A stretch of DNA of 64,000 nt. Source: Hofstenia miamia (taxonomy: Eukaryota; Xenacoelomorpha; Acoela). The DNA lies in contig SCFE01000046.1 in the NCBI GenBank assembly GCA_004352715.1, forward strand, positions 2,129,781 through 2,193,780, written 5' to 3'. The position numbers and the translations under genes were made by a program. The notes below the pieces were generated by a model. It did no database searches, was not told the DNA's origin, and was given only the letters and a program-made list of their open reading frames with translations. Each line of letters begins with the position of its first letter. The stretch's first letter is position 1. Below are positions 35,901 to 47,489 of this stretch, one piece after another.

Positions 35901-38900
35901 TATGTAGCAATATAACATAAAGTCCAATTATTTTAATATATTTGATTGTTTTACAATCAAGTAATCTATGATGATGTTCTGAATACAAGACTTTTGAGAT
36001 TCATCTCATAGAGAGTTTTCTTTGTGTAGATGTTCAGAGATTCTTTTTTAAAATCACTTATGTTGCAGTTCATTTAAATATCATATGATAGTTTCAAATG
36101 GAAGTAATTGCACATTTCCTTTTGCATTTAATAGTTTCTATATTGTTCATGAACATCTTTGTACTACTATCACCTTAACATTGCCATTTAGCTTAGAGCA
36201 GTAAACAATAATGTAGAGGGTGAATCATAAGTGTTTTCAATTTAATTTTAGAAATAACAACATATTAAAAGGTTGAATGCACTGAATTGAAACATTATTT
36301 AATACATAATAAAGTGAATGACTAAGATCACAAAAAGTATTCACAGAAACCACCATCTTCCTGAATTACAAGATTCATCTTTGCTGAAGATTATTCACAG
36401 CACAGATAGAAAATAGATCTAATGATTGTAGTTCCCATTGGAGCCCCATCTTCTTGAAAATTTTCAAATCATATTTTGCTCAACTGAGGGAACAATTTTG
36501 CATAGTTATGTTTATCCACTCTTTTAGTAAAGGTTAATGGCTGACCCTATTTCTCTTTTCTATGCAGAGAATTTCCACAAAATCAGCTTCTGACAATTTG
36601 CATCATTTCCAGGGCTGTGAGACTATAATGGCCACCAACATCACCAAATCTATCTCAAATGGCATATTTTCTGGGGTGTGTTGCAGGCACATGTTATCAT
36701 GCTTTCATACCACTGAATTGTGGTGACTTGAATAACAAATTTTTTCAGAAAATCAATGAAATAGATATCACTGAATTGCAATGCATTGTAAATAATCTTT
36801 ACAAAGTGTTCAGCTTGTAATTCAGGAAAAGGGTAGGTTCTTTGAAAACTTTCTGTGACATTATTAATTTCTTTTATTATTCATTCAATAATGTTTCAGT
36901 TCATTGCAAACAAGCTTTTACTATCTTGATATTTCAAAAAGAAAATTGATGTTACTTATGAATCATCATGTATCCAATTAAAAATACATTAATATTCTAG
37001 TAGGGTCTACATATACCTGCACCATTGAATTCTGTCCAGAATTTTGCTCAAAAAATGCGCAGTGTAGCACATGAAATTACAGACAAAGTTTTAGACAAAA
37101 ATCACATGAATAGCTTCAAATTAAGTGGTAACAAAATAATGTGACCTCTCTAACATTTGAAGTTAGTTATGTCATCTGCTCTTGATCTTCAGATGTCATA
37201 ATTGTTGCCACTTTATATTAGTTAAATATAAATCATGTGTAAGTAATACACCAAGCTTTCCAATTGATGTAAATCTAAAGCTATAATTTTGTTAACCCAC
37301 AACCACCAAATGGTAATTTTTTTATATATAAATGTGCCAGGCAATTGTAGAATCGCGGGCTGGAATTATAATTACACTAGCTAACTCATTGACATGGCAG
37401 AAGGTTGATAGAGTGACCTCATAAGAACAGCCCTGATTCCATTAAATTTACATAGAGAAATTATTAAAACAAGCATCGGTAATTCATCCAAGTAACTACA
37501 ACTTTTTAGGTAAATTCCAAGATGACCAATTCGTATGGCTTCCAGCCAAAGTGATATCCAAAAGGAGAAGTGCTTAACCTTAGTGAATGGTGCTACCTTA
37601 GATGTCTCACATTTTATTATCTATCTTGAAAAATAAACATCTCATTTTCATTGTTATCTCTAAGCTCACTGAATAATAGCATGTAGTTACCATGCATTTG
37701 TGCTAACCAATGGTATATTATCATCACAGTGTAATCAGTTATAGGCGCATGTATGTGTTGCATATAGAATGAGAGATTTATTATTTTCTTATACATATCA
37801 GTATCCGTAATCTAAATGGTCCACAATTTGGGATAGGTGATCTGAAAGATCTCTAGAAGCTACGTGTCGCCCCGGTACTTTGAGGAAAGTACTCCCAAAT
37901 TGTCGCCTTAACTTACACAATTATTTGCATACTGAAAAACAAGTAAGTAAAATTAAAAAAGGTAAACGGTATTTGAAGCTAGATAAAATCTATTAACCAA
38001 TTTCGACATTGTTGCTCAATTTATACAATTCCAATTATTACTTGTCTTTGTTTACAACTAAAGATCACAAGATAATCATGTCATGTTTTTCCCTCACAAT
38101 TTTGAGCAATAGTATTACGTAGCACCAGATCAAGGGGGCATGAGATAATTTTAGTAAACTAAGATCAAAATAAAGAGATACGTCATTCTGACGTCATTAC
38201 AAACTCAAAAGATAATAAGTAATAATAACAGAATTTCTCTGAGTGACTACATAATGAAAGTTTGTTTATAGATTTTACAACCTAACTCTAATTATTTATT
38301 CATTGATCTGTTATATCATCAATTTCTGATTTGGTTTATTAGGCATCTTATGTACTAATCTGTGAATCACCACTACCATTGCCATAAAGAAATTTACCTA
38401 GACATTGATGTAGGAAAGCAAAACTATTCTCCAATAGGAATTTATTGATACTACATTTGTCTCCATAGGTTAATCTTTTACTAAAAATTACAGGTATTTA
38501 AAATCACTTACAGGTTTGCTGCTAAATTTTTATTTGATCAAATGTTCACAGTGAATTCAAATTATTTCAGATTGGTCAAATGCCAAGTGTCTGATTTTCA
38601 GCTGAATTGATTTTTATTGTTTATTTTTGGCAACCTGTAATTAACAAAATTTTATTCACAATTATAACTAATAATCAATAAGCATTGTATAATAATATGA
38701 ATAATAAAATATGCATTTTGCATTAGAAGGAATGCCTTTCTGTTTGCACTCTTCTACCTTATTTTGAGGCTGACAAGAACACCTTTCCATTTGCATTATG
38801 TCACATGCCTCCTCTAGCACAGTTTTTACTCAATAAGTTCTGCTCTCTGTTGTGAACCTAGGTGCATGCCTCATCAATTAGCTGCTCTGTTCTTATATAC

Positions 38901-39813
38901 TTCCATTGCAGTGTTTGATAATTTTCTATCTTCATGAGTTTCAGTATGACTTCCATTTCTGTTGACTCTGTCTCTGCATTTTAAAAATTTCATGTTTCTT
39001 AGTGCTGTGTTTACAGTTATCATTGTGCAGAGCTCATTTAATCTGACTGTGAATATATCAAAGTACTTCTTATATAGCCAAATACCTTTTACAGCTATTA
39101 TCATTGTCATGTGAGTGTGTATTGCTGCTTAGTGTGCAGGCATAGCGTCTAGTTTGCTATCTGGTTAGAAATAATATGACGAACTTCATCAGTTTTGGGC
39201 TTAAAACATCTTTGAATAAAAAACTGATCTCAATTTTCTTTGATACATAATAATAATTATCTTGTTTTCACACATATCTAACCATATCAGGTCATTTACT
39301 CCTGTGTTCTCATAATTGTGGCTTTGACAGCTTCCATGGCTACTTTTATCTGTTCATTCATTTCTCTTCCATCTTTATATAGGTGATATGGTGCTATCTT
39401 TTCCTCAATGAATATCCACTCTGTTCCCTTTATTGGCAAGTTTCTTAGACTTTATATATAATGTATCATTTATTAGCTTCTCAGCTCTTTATAGATTTCT
39501 GGTAAATGACAGCTTTTCTGACATAGGGATCTTTGCTATTGGTTTGAGCTTGATTTTTCTCTTTGGCATTATTATCAGGACTTTTACGGTTTGTGGCAGT
39601 TTGCACACTAGTAACTCCTTTCTCATCATTCTTTGTTGTATTTCTTCTGGGCCTCTTCTTGCATTGACTCTAGCTATTCCAATTTCTGTGGGTAATTTGC
39701 CTTATGGTGTCCTGCACCATCCCAGAAATTGGTTGAGAATACTTTTGGTTTTAGTTTCTGTATGACTTCTGTTCCCATTGCAAACCTTACTGCAATGCAT
39801 TCTACATTGATTA
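32954..39813. other. Long AT-rich region without a recognisable intact gene
   Basis: Nothing intact was identified in almost 7 kb. Possible decayed coding pieces: minus strand 35336-35475 with SEEFPRLAPDRCAVNSF and IVSGLTPSQRVFEENDY-like reading, and minus strand 38874-39790, where several short frames have non-random composition (FSTNFWDGAGHHKANYP; NNAKEKNQAQTNSKDPY). I cannot assign either. CAGGGGCGCAACTAAAGG at about 35658 resembles a hAT terminal sequence but has no partner. The 110-codon plus-strand frame at 39433-39765 is hydrophobic only because it is antisense to the A-rich minus strand and is not believed. Confidence 0.4.
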
Positions 39814-40691
39814 TGTAATGTAATCGTAATCAGAATCATATGTGGCCAAATTAAGAAAAAAGGAAGAAGAAACTAAGACTGAATATTAAAATAAAATATT
39901 AATTGTAAAAACATATGATTATGATTAATTAGTTATTTGTAAATTTATAATGCAGTAATTTTTGATATTAATTTATTTGGCAAAAAGGCACTAGACCTAA
40001 ATCGCAACTGCTAATTAAGACAGAAGTGTGTAATCAGCAGACGAACGAAATTTAAAGCGTTTAAAATTGTCAACAACTGGAATTAGCAGGTAATAGTCAA
40101 ATATTTGATTGTTTGTTAGTTTTTCACTATAAAAATTGTGTAATTGATCATTTTGGTGATGAATTGAATTTACTGGATTTTCTTTACGCTTTTGTATCAG
40201 GTTATTTTATTTAATAGAATGGAAAGCTAAACGTTCGAGCTCTCGGGTATTCTAGATGGTGGTTCACGACTCCATTTAACGGGTGCATCGTGTATAGCCG
40301 GTGCTTACCCGAGATGCTCATAGGTTAGGTGTAAGAATAGGGGTTTTTACTCGTATTAGCTTTCCTATCGTTCGTTTTCCATATTACGACAGTTATTACA
40401 TTATGCTATTACATCTAGCTACATTAGGAAATTACAAGATCTGTTTGTATTATTTTGGACAGAGTTTATTACATATGGTTACTACTGGACTGACGGACTA
40501 TCAATTCATTTCCTTTGCCTTGACAGTATTGATTGTTCACATGTACTCTAGGTTGGCATGTATTTATTTATATGTAAGGTTATTATATGTAGGAGCTCAT
40601 AACAAGCTAATGCATCCCGGTTGCGAGATTCCTTTAATAGACAACTTTGTTGATAACAAGAACAATCAATGCATTAAATTAATGCGGTATC
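39814..40691 (+). mobile_element. Family-B LTR-like unit (first copy)
   Basis: Homology to 54138-55034 begins at TGTAATGTAATC and ends at GGTATCA, that is, with TG...CA termini; sequences outside are unrelated in the two places. It contains TATAAAAA at 40128 and nested inverted repeats at 40223-40363. The copies differ by many substitutions and a 9-base in-frame indel, so they are old relative to family A. No target duplication was found. The terminal GGTATCA could alternatively be the beginning of a Ty1/copia-type primer-binding site (which often reads TGGTATCA), in which case the LTR ends slightly earlier. Confidence 0.6.
40128..40135 (+). promoter_or_regulatory. TATA box of the family-B LTR
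   Basis: TATAAAAA, conserved at 54463-54470 in the second copy and placed before the nested stems as in family A. Confidence 0.5.
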
Positions 40692-40756
40692 ATACAAAAA
40701 GCCTCTCAAAAGCCCTGTTGCAATTAAATATCAATTCGAATAGAATTTGTGCATAG
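40301..40756 (+). CDS. ORF in the family-B LTR, 151 codons, hydrophobic
   Basis: Starts inside the 3' arm of the inner stem and runs past the LTR end. It is rich in Leu, Tyr, His and Ile. The second copy (54634 onwards) keeps the frame open over the shared 130 codons with many substitutions and a three-codon insertion (LATLGNYK versus LFTSRKLWNYK). That preservation in two old copies is notable, but no domain is recognised and the beginning overlaps the predicted RNA fold, so coding status is doubtful. Confidence 0.25.
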   Translation: MLTRDAHRLGVRIGVFTRISFPIVRFPYYDSYYIMLLHLATLGNYKICLYYFGQSLLHMVTTGLTDYQFISFALTVLIVHMYSRLACIYLYVRLLYVGAHNKLMHPGCEIPLIDNFVDNKNNQCIKLMRYHTKSLSKALLQLNINSNRICA

Positions 40757-41059
40757 CTATTTGGAATTGCACTTGACGAACCTGTTTATTTTTGGAAAAG
40801 AGCTCTACTTTTGTAGTATGATAAAAAAATGATTATGATCATAAGGTCATAAAAGTATGAAAAACGGTATTCAGTGGTTTGTGCATACATTGGATTAAAC
40901 TAATTTTCCAATTGTGATTCACGTAATCATCTTGATCTATATAGCAGTGTTTTCTGCTGATCTTTTTCACATGCTGATAAGATCTAAAATTGATTGTTAA
41001 GAAATGCTAATATTAGGTTTTCTAAACAAAATGGAATTATTGTGATCTTATAATTATAC
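40757..41059. other. Short AT-rich spacer
   Basis: No gene recognised. If the donor at 41063 is used, this stretch is the beginning of an intron of the secreted repeat protein gene. Confidence 0.4.
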
Positions 41060-41974
41060 TTACACATTTCGAGCTAGAATTGCTAAACGAATAGAGTTTT
41101 CAATATCTTCTTTGAATGACTCTGAATTTAGGTAGGGTGGTAGAGGGCTGTAGCTAATAGGATCATACTTGATTTCATCCAATTGACCCAAATTATTTGA
41201 AGTAGATGAGTAAGAGTTCTTATACAAAGAACTTACATAATTATTTCGAGAGCTGTAGCTAATAGGATCATAATTGATTTCATCCAATTGACCCAAATGA
41301 TTTGAAGTAGATGAGTTCAGCGATGACAAAGAAAATGGCTTCTTATACAAAGAACTTTCATAATTATTTGAATTGCGTAAGAAATATCGATCGAGATCAA
41401 ATGTAGGAGAGATATAATGATTTTTTCTTAAGAGTCTTGAAGTAATATCATTGTAATCAAAGGGTTCTTTCTTGTAGAGATTCCCACTGCTTGATTTATA
41501 GATTGAAGGCTTGAAGGAAGATGAATAGGAAGGCATTGAAAAGCTTTCCAAGTTGTCATAATCGTTTGTAAAGTGATCTGAATTACTTAAGCTGCTAGAA
41601 GACCTATCAAATAGGGAAAGCGTAGGAGTTGACGGCTTGAAGGAAGATGAATAGGAAGGCATTGAAAAGCTTTCCAAGTTGTCATAATCGTTTGTAAAAT
41701 GATCTGAATTACTTAAGCTGCTAGAAGGCCTATCAAATAGGGAAAGCGTAGGAGTTGACGGCTTGAAGGAAGAGGAATAGGAAGGCATTGAAAAGCTTTC
41801 CAAGTTGTCATAATCGTTTGTAAAATGATCTGAATTACTTAAGCTGCTAGAAGAGGTATCAAATAGGGAAAGCGTAGGAGTTGAACCAATCGACCAAGTA
41901 AAGAAAATGCAATATGAATCTTGGACAAAAATTAGTAATAAGCAGCAAAATGGAAAGATGATTTCGAACCGCAT
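41060..41974 (-). CDS. Secreted Ser/Tyr-rich repeat protein, first exon
   Basis: I do not recognise the family. The frame opens with a signal peptide (MRFEIIFPFCCLLLIFVQDS, cleavage probably near C22). Residues 31-156 are three tandem 42-residue repeats (STPTLSLFD..., NDYDNLESFSMPSY) that are almost identical. Further on, a second motif STSN-LGQLDEI-YDPISY appears twice (about residues 217-280). Ser, Tyr, Asn and Asp dominate; a single Cys pair is in the signal region. The 304-codon frame closes with TAA, but that stop lies within a perfect donor: the minus strand reads AAATGT then GTAAGTATAA with the intron GT at 41063-41062. The coding region therefore probably continues into another exon to the left, and the last residue here is an intron read-through. 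A structural, mucus- or shell-like secreted product is possible, as is a precursor of peptides. A TATA-like TTTATAAT is about 70 bases upstream of the ATG. Confidence 0.7.
   Translation of the reverse strand: MRFEIIFPFCCLLLIFVQDSYCIFFTWSIGSTPTLSLFDTSSSSLSNSDHFTNDYDNLESFSMPSYSSSFKPSTPTLSLFDRPSSSLSNSDHFTNDYDNLESFSMPSYSSSFKPSTPTLSLFDRSSSSLSNSDHFTNDYDNLESFSMPSYSSSFKPSIYKSSSGNLYKKEPFDYNDITSRLLRKNHYISPTFDLDRYFLRNSNNYESSLYKKPFSLSSLNSSTSNHLGQLDEINYDPISYSSRNNYVSSLYKNSYSSTSNNLGQLDEIKYDPISYSPLPPYLNSESFKEDIENSIRLAILARNV
41507..41884 (-). repeat. Three tandem 126-bp coding repeats
   Basis: Three head-to-tail units encode the 42-residue repeats of the secreted protein. Differences between units are few (for example codons after LFD: TS, RP, RS), so they expanded or were homogenised recently. 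Such arrays vary in copy number between alleles. Confidence 0.9.
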
Positions 41975-42803
41975 TATTAAATTCGATAAAATTATGTAGA
42001 TAAAAACTCCTCTTTTATGTTGCAGTTATTGACATTATAAAAAGCCTTTTTGACATTTCATTTCAAACAACTGACATTGAAATGCATATATATTTAGGCC
42101 CCATTGCACAAATATTAAAGAATTCAAGATAAAGATTACAAATCAATCATCTAAATTTAATTTCCGCTTTTGTTTCACATTTTAAGACTAAAATTATGAA
42201 TACTTAAGAAATGTCATGATTCTAACTAAAGCTTAATATAAAAGCAGACAATACAAATTAAAATGTTGTTTTAGATATACGGCTATATGAAAAATTCCTT
42301 TCTATCATAAGGTGAGTAAGCAAATGTAATTTTGTATTTATCAACAGTTATTCAAAGTCTCTATAATTTCAATCTGGGATTATTAGAATGGCTTAGTAAT
42401 AATTTAAATAACTAGAAGGTACATCAATCATTAATAGTGTGCCTTAAAGATCAATGGAAAAATTAATTTGATAGCTTGACCTAGCCGTGAACGGACTGCG
42501 TGCTTTGCATTAAAGCATCTGTTTGCTGTGGCCCAACCATTGAATTATTTTTAAAGCAAATCAATGAATTAGGTCCTATCCTATATTTCATTAATATTGT
42601 TACTTGATTCTTGAATGTTGTTTTATGCAAACTAACAATTTACGATTTGTACATTTGTATAGATATATATTAATACAATTAAGAATGAAATTCATTTATT
42701 AAAAAATTATTGGGCAAGCACTGCTTGCCTTGCTTATACGTACGAGTCACCTATGGATAGAACTACACTGGATTAAAGTGAATTGCATGGTTAAGCGAAC
42801 ATA
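41858..42803. repeat. 946-bp block repeated at 45055-46000
   Basis: The first repeat, signal peptide and about 830 bases upstream of the secreted protein gene recur at 45055-46000. Both copies are 946 bases long and I see no difference. The second copy starts right after the single N at 45054, so it is more likely an allelic or unmerged contig than a real gene duplication. Confidence 0.85.
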
Positions 42804-43790
42804 AAACCTTGATGCTTCTGGTGTTCATTAACATACATACATCTATGCTACATCTATATTTATAATTCTTATACACTTTTTTTTCTGAGAACCAGTAAAT
42901 TTTTGCTGATTCTCAGTTGTTCTTATTTTTTGGCACTTTGAGCCTTAAATTGTTCTTATTTTGTTCTTATTTTTTCTAAGGTAAAAAACAAGTTTTGGCT
43001 ATTTACTTTACTATTTAGAGGATTTTAGTATTTTTAAAATTTGTAACTGTAAATAAGTATCTTTTGTTACTATTCATTGAAAAAATCAAAACAAAAAAAC
43101 TACTTTTTAAATACTTTCAGCCTCACTAATGTTCTTAAATTGTTCTTATTTTTGGCATTTTTGAGCCTCATTGGTCTTATGAAATTGTTATTATAAAAAA
43201 AATGTATGTCAAAATCAAATTGTGTTAACATCCAATTGATGTTCAATATCATATCGTCAATAATATGTTCTTTTCAATGTTGAGGAATTTTACGGCATAT
43301 TTCTTGTTTCTAACTCTTATTCGTACGGTGATTTATATATTCTTATTAAGTATGCGTGTAACATTTTGTTACAATAAAGTAAAATTCACAGAATGAGGTC
43401 TATATAAAAAATTCAAAGAAATACATTGTAAACAAAGTTACCAAAATAAATAAAATTGTTGCTTAAGCAATTTCTCGTTTTGTGGGCTCATGATATTTGA
43501 GCACTTATTGCAGCAGGTTGGTTTTGGATTAACCAGGTCCGAAAGTTAATCCGGAGATTCATTCTGAGGCAAAGCCCAATTCTACGACTTAGCCCAATGC
43601 TAGTCCAAAGACCAAAGGCTGTCTGTTCAGAATATAATATATATGGCTACTATCACCTTATCAATCCCAAGAGACTAAGGATATGTAATATAAAAAAGCC
43701 TATTTATATGTATGTAATTAATAATTATTTTCTTAGTAAAAGAAAGACAAGGTGAAGTGTATGTCAATAATGTCAATAATGCAAAATGAT

Positions 43791-43822
<32 letters not shown>

Positions 43823-45053
43823 AACAAAAAGAAATGTCTATGCTTTAGCGCCACTTTGCCATTGTTTTCTTTGATGGTCCTAATTTTTCAAGATTCAAGA
43901 AGCCGCTCATCTATTGTGAGAGCATCCGATGGTGAATAAAAAGCTAATACATTCATTGAAACACTGCCAAGCTGATCAAATGCGGCTAATTTTTTCACTT
44001 TGGAGAATCTCTGGGTGGTTCAGTAATTATTAAATCTTATGGACTGAAAACAAAGTTGAACCTGTGGAAACCCATAAGAGCGTTGTAGCAACATTAATAT
44101 AGTATTAATGACATACGTTTTATTCATCCTGATGAATAAATATAATTTATTAAAAAATCGTCCATATCAGTGCTAATTGAATATTCTTCAATCGAAGCAG
44201 AATGTCTTTCATTGCCACTTATTGCCACTTCATTGTTGCTATATATTTTCATATTTATATAGGATGCATGTAATATCATTTTTATCACTGTCTTCATCAA
44301 ATTCTAAGGCCTCAAACATATGAGAAGCAAATAAAAATGCTTTAAGCTTTGTCATTTTAATATTGTATAATATGGTAACAAAACGTTACACCCGTACGTT
44401 AAAGGAATATTTAGTAATTCTGATTGGAAAATGAGAGGAGTGCAATTCAAAACATGTCCTGAAAGAACATAATTAAGTATTGTAAATATGCATTGAAGGA
44501 ATAGATAGCTTTTCGTATTGTGCACAAATGAGAAGCCGAAGTATATCATTTTGTAACAAAATGTTACACCCGTACCAATAAGGGTTAGGTGGCTATATTA
44601 TACCTATATCCACATTATGAAGTAAGCATTATTGAGAATGATAGTAGTCCATCAAAATTTAATAAAGAAAATATATACTCAAATTGTGTTGATAAATAAG
44701 AAATAATAAATTTAGAACATTATGAATAAATTGAAATCTAGTCTATAGCAATATAAAGTCAAATATAAGCGCGTTGGAATTGATGCGTCCTTTTCCGACA
44801 AATTTGATATTTTTAAAATGGTGCAAATTATTGCAATTCTACAATTTGAAAGGCGAAAATGTAGAGTAGGACTAGAGTTACAATAGGAATCTTTGCACCC
44901 TTTCCCACAATTTCTATTGTTTTGCAATACCGCAAATATTGTAATCAATAAATTTTGAAGATAGAATTACTTAACCGGATTTTAACCTGATTAACCGGTT
45001 TTAACATGACCGGATCCAGAACTAATATATATACATATATATATATATATATA
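42804..45053. other. AT-rich region with small repeats
   Basis: No gene recognised. It contains: a pair of direct repeats TGTTCTTATTTTTTGGCACT (about 42918) and TGTTCTTATTTTTGGCATTT (about 43141); an inverted pair of a 19-base motif at 43356-43374 and 44551-44569; a TA plus GA microsatellite at 43792-43822; and an AT run at 45024-45053 ending at the N. Confidence 0.5.
43356..44569. repeat. Possible MITE bounded by a 19-bp inverted repeat
   Basis: GTGTAACATTTTGTTACAA at 43356-43374 is the exact reverse complement of TTGTAACAAAATGTTACAC at 44551-44569, and the similarity continues outwards (TATGC and CCGTAC flanks). A third copy, GTAACAAAACGTTACACC, is at about 44371 in direct orientation. The motif is itself nearly palindromic. 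No target duplication was identified. Confidence 0.35.
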
Positions 45054-45054
45054 N
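45054..45054. other. Single-N gap
   Basis: Marks a contig join between an AT microsatellite and the duplicated 5' part of the secreted repeat protein gene. Confidence 0.95.
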
Positions 45055-45171
45055 ATCAAATAGGGAAAGCGTAGGAGTTGAACCAATCGACCAAGTAAAG
45101 AAAATGCAATATGAATCTTGGACAAAAATTAGTAATAAGCAGCAAAATGGAAAGATGATTTCGAACCGCAT
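45055..45171 (-). pseudogene. Truncated duplicate of the secreted repeat protein 5' end
   Basis: Encodes the signal peptide and the first nine repeat residues, identical to the copy at 41974, then stops at the contig join. It probably represents the other allele or an overlapping contig; the join falls in the tandem repeat, where assemblers typically break. Confidence 0.75.
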
Positions 45172-45994
45172 TATTAAATTCGATAAAATTATGTAGATAA
45201 AAACTCCTCTTTTATGTTGCAGTTATTGACATTATAAAAAGCCTTTTTGACATTTCATTTCAAACAACTGACATTGAAATGCATATATATTTAGGCCCCA
45301 TTGCACAAATATTAAAGAATTCAAGATAAAGATTACAAATCAATCATCTAAATTTAATTTCCGCTTTTGTTTCACATTTTAAGACTAAAATTATGAATAC
45401 TTAAGAAATGTCATGATTCTAACTAAAGCTTAATATAAAAGCAGACAATACAAATTAAAATGTTGTTTTAGATATACGGCTATATGAAAAATTCCTTTCT
45501 ATCATAAGGTGAGTAAGCAAATGTAATTTTGTATTTATCAACAGTTATTCAAAGTCTCTATAATTTCAATCTGGGATTATTAGAATGGCTTAGTAATAAT
45601 TTAAATAACTAGAAGGTACATCAATCATTAATAGTGTGCCTTAAAGATCAATGGAAAAATTAATTTGATAGCTTGACCTAGCCGTGAACGGACTGCGTGC
45701 TTTGCATTAAAGCATCTGTTTGCTGTGGCCCAACCATTGAATTATTTTTAAAGCAAATCAATGAATTAGGTCCTATCCTATATTTCATTAATATTGTTAC
45801 TTGATTCTTGAATGTTGTTTTATGCAAACTAACAATTTACGATTTGTACATTTGTATAGATATATATTAATACAATTAAGAATGAAATTCATTTATTAAA
45901 AAATTATTGGGCAAGCACTGCTTGCCTTGCTTATACGTACGAGTCACCTATGGATAGAACTACACTGGATTAAAGTGAATTGCATGGTTAAGCG

Positions 45995-45997
<3 letters not shown>

Positions 45998-46028
<31 letters not shown>
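45998..46028. repeat. (TA)n microsatellite
   Basis: Lies at exactly the point where the 946-bp duplicate stops matching its partner (42803 has AAACC instead), so the two copies differ by presence of this microsatellite and everything after it. Confidence 0.9.
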
Positions 46029-46030
<2 letters not shown>

Positions 46031-47066
46031 AGGTATTCCAAAATTGAACTTTTTTCTGAACTTTAGTGTGGGACGGTGGACAAATGATATAAAAATAGAT
46101 TGCACAATAAAATTTTCATGATTTATTAAATTGCGTAACGCCTTTTCTTTATTTAAATTTCCCATAAGAAGGTTAAATAAGCAGTATAAAATGCGTCTGA
46201 TATTGTTATGAAAAATAAAGAATTCAATTACTAAATTGCTTTAATCTTCTTATTTCTACTTCCACTGCAATCCACCCCCATATTATATCCCCATTTTCAA
46301 AAACTGTCTAAGCTTTATTGAAAACATTCTAGGGCTGCACATCCCTTAAAAATCACAAAATCAAAAATTAGGCTTAACTGTTGAAAGGACATCAAATTTA
46401 ACTCTGTCCCAGTTATTAAGTAAACCGGTTTTTTAGGAAAATGAGGTAGTATGATATAAGCACGAGTATAATTTCAAGTTTTGATTTTCATTTTTTATAA
46501 TATGCACAAGATCCTAAACTATCTAATTCGAGCCAAAACCATGATATATGCGCTATAATAAAACCCCAATTATAAAACTTTACTTATTACCTGGGACAGA
46601 GATTAATCTAAAAACTTTCTCCAACTACACATATTATTTATAGATTTATGGTTTGGTGGGCATGAAGCTTAATATAAACTTTATTCTGATTATTGTTGAG
46701 GAATTTTAACTCTAATTGAGCAAATTGCTTGCCTTCATTATGAAAAGCAATTGATAAAATGATATTATAAAGACACTTGAAAACATTCTATGCAAAATTG
46801 TACACATTGATTTCATAAATGATCCTTACTGGCTTAAACTGTCTGGGAAAATTGGATACCTTGAAATTGTTCATATATAAACACAAAGTAGAATAATTTA
46901 TTGTACGTATATTTAGCACACAGAGCTACACCGACTAACCATGCACTTGTCTTGTTGTCACCGTGTTTTTGTATGTTTACGTCGATAGCAGGTTCCCTGT
47001 TATCCTTTTTTAAAGATTGATAGCATCCAACTTCAAGGTTCTCAAAGTTATTGCTTCCCTAAGCTG
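46029..47066. other. AT-rich sequence at the 3' side of the copia element
   Basis: No gene recognised. The minus strand reads AAAAAAGGATAACAGGGAACC at about 46990-47011, in the place where a copia polypurine tract and 3' LTR should follow the RNase H coding region; I could not define an LTR. Confidence 0.4.
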
Positions 47067-47489
47067 TCATTGGGATGTTGTATTATATTTAGTAAGACTG
47101 TCAGCTAATTGTTCATTAGTTGCAATTAAATGAATCTTCTGAAGATCACAATTTTCTAGCATTTCTCTAATGCAAGCAATATCTATTCTTAAACGTTTCT
47201 CAGTTACTCCTTTTAAAGAATGAACAGCATCGTAAAGAGATTTGCAATCCATAGCGCAATGAAGAGGTAACTGTATTCCAATAATCTCTTTCAATAATCC
47301 ACAAATAAATAAAGCTTCATCAAGTGCCTGAGATAATGAAATAGTTTCTGAGGCTAGTGTACTTCTACTCGTTTCAGTTTGAAGGACTTCTATGATATTA
47401 ATGCAAATTTCTGATTCTTTCCAACAAGTAAAATAATATAACCTCCTTGACCCCCTCCTTCTCTTAAGTTCCGAAATGAAGCATCGCAA
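47067..47489 (-). pseudogene. copia RNase H
   Basis: Contains SRSTLASETISLSQALDEAL, HCAMDCKSLYDAV and TNEQLADSLTK, the Glu and Asp blocks of copia RNase H in the right order, followed by a stop a few residues later. The first 30 codons overlap the end of the RT frame in another phase, showing one frameshift. Confidence 0.8.

Noticed and set aside
39433-39765. 110-codon plus-strand frame with many hydrophobic residues, looking like a membrane protein
   Set aside because: The hydrophobicity comes from T-rich codons antisense to an A-rich strand; the minus strand has more protein-like composition, and no membrane family pattern is visible.
45944-46165. 73-codon minus-strand frame and its plus-strand partner near the TA microsatellite
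   Set aside because: Both consist largely of translated microsatellite (IYIYIY) and have no domain.
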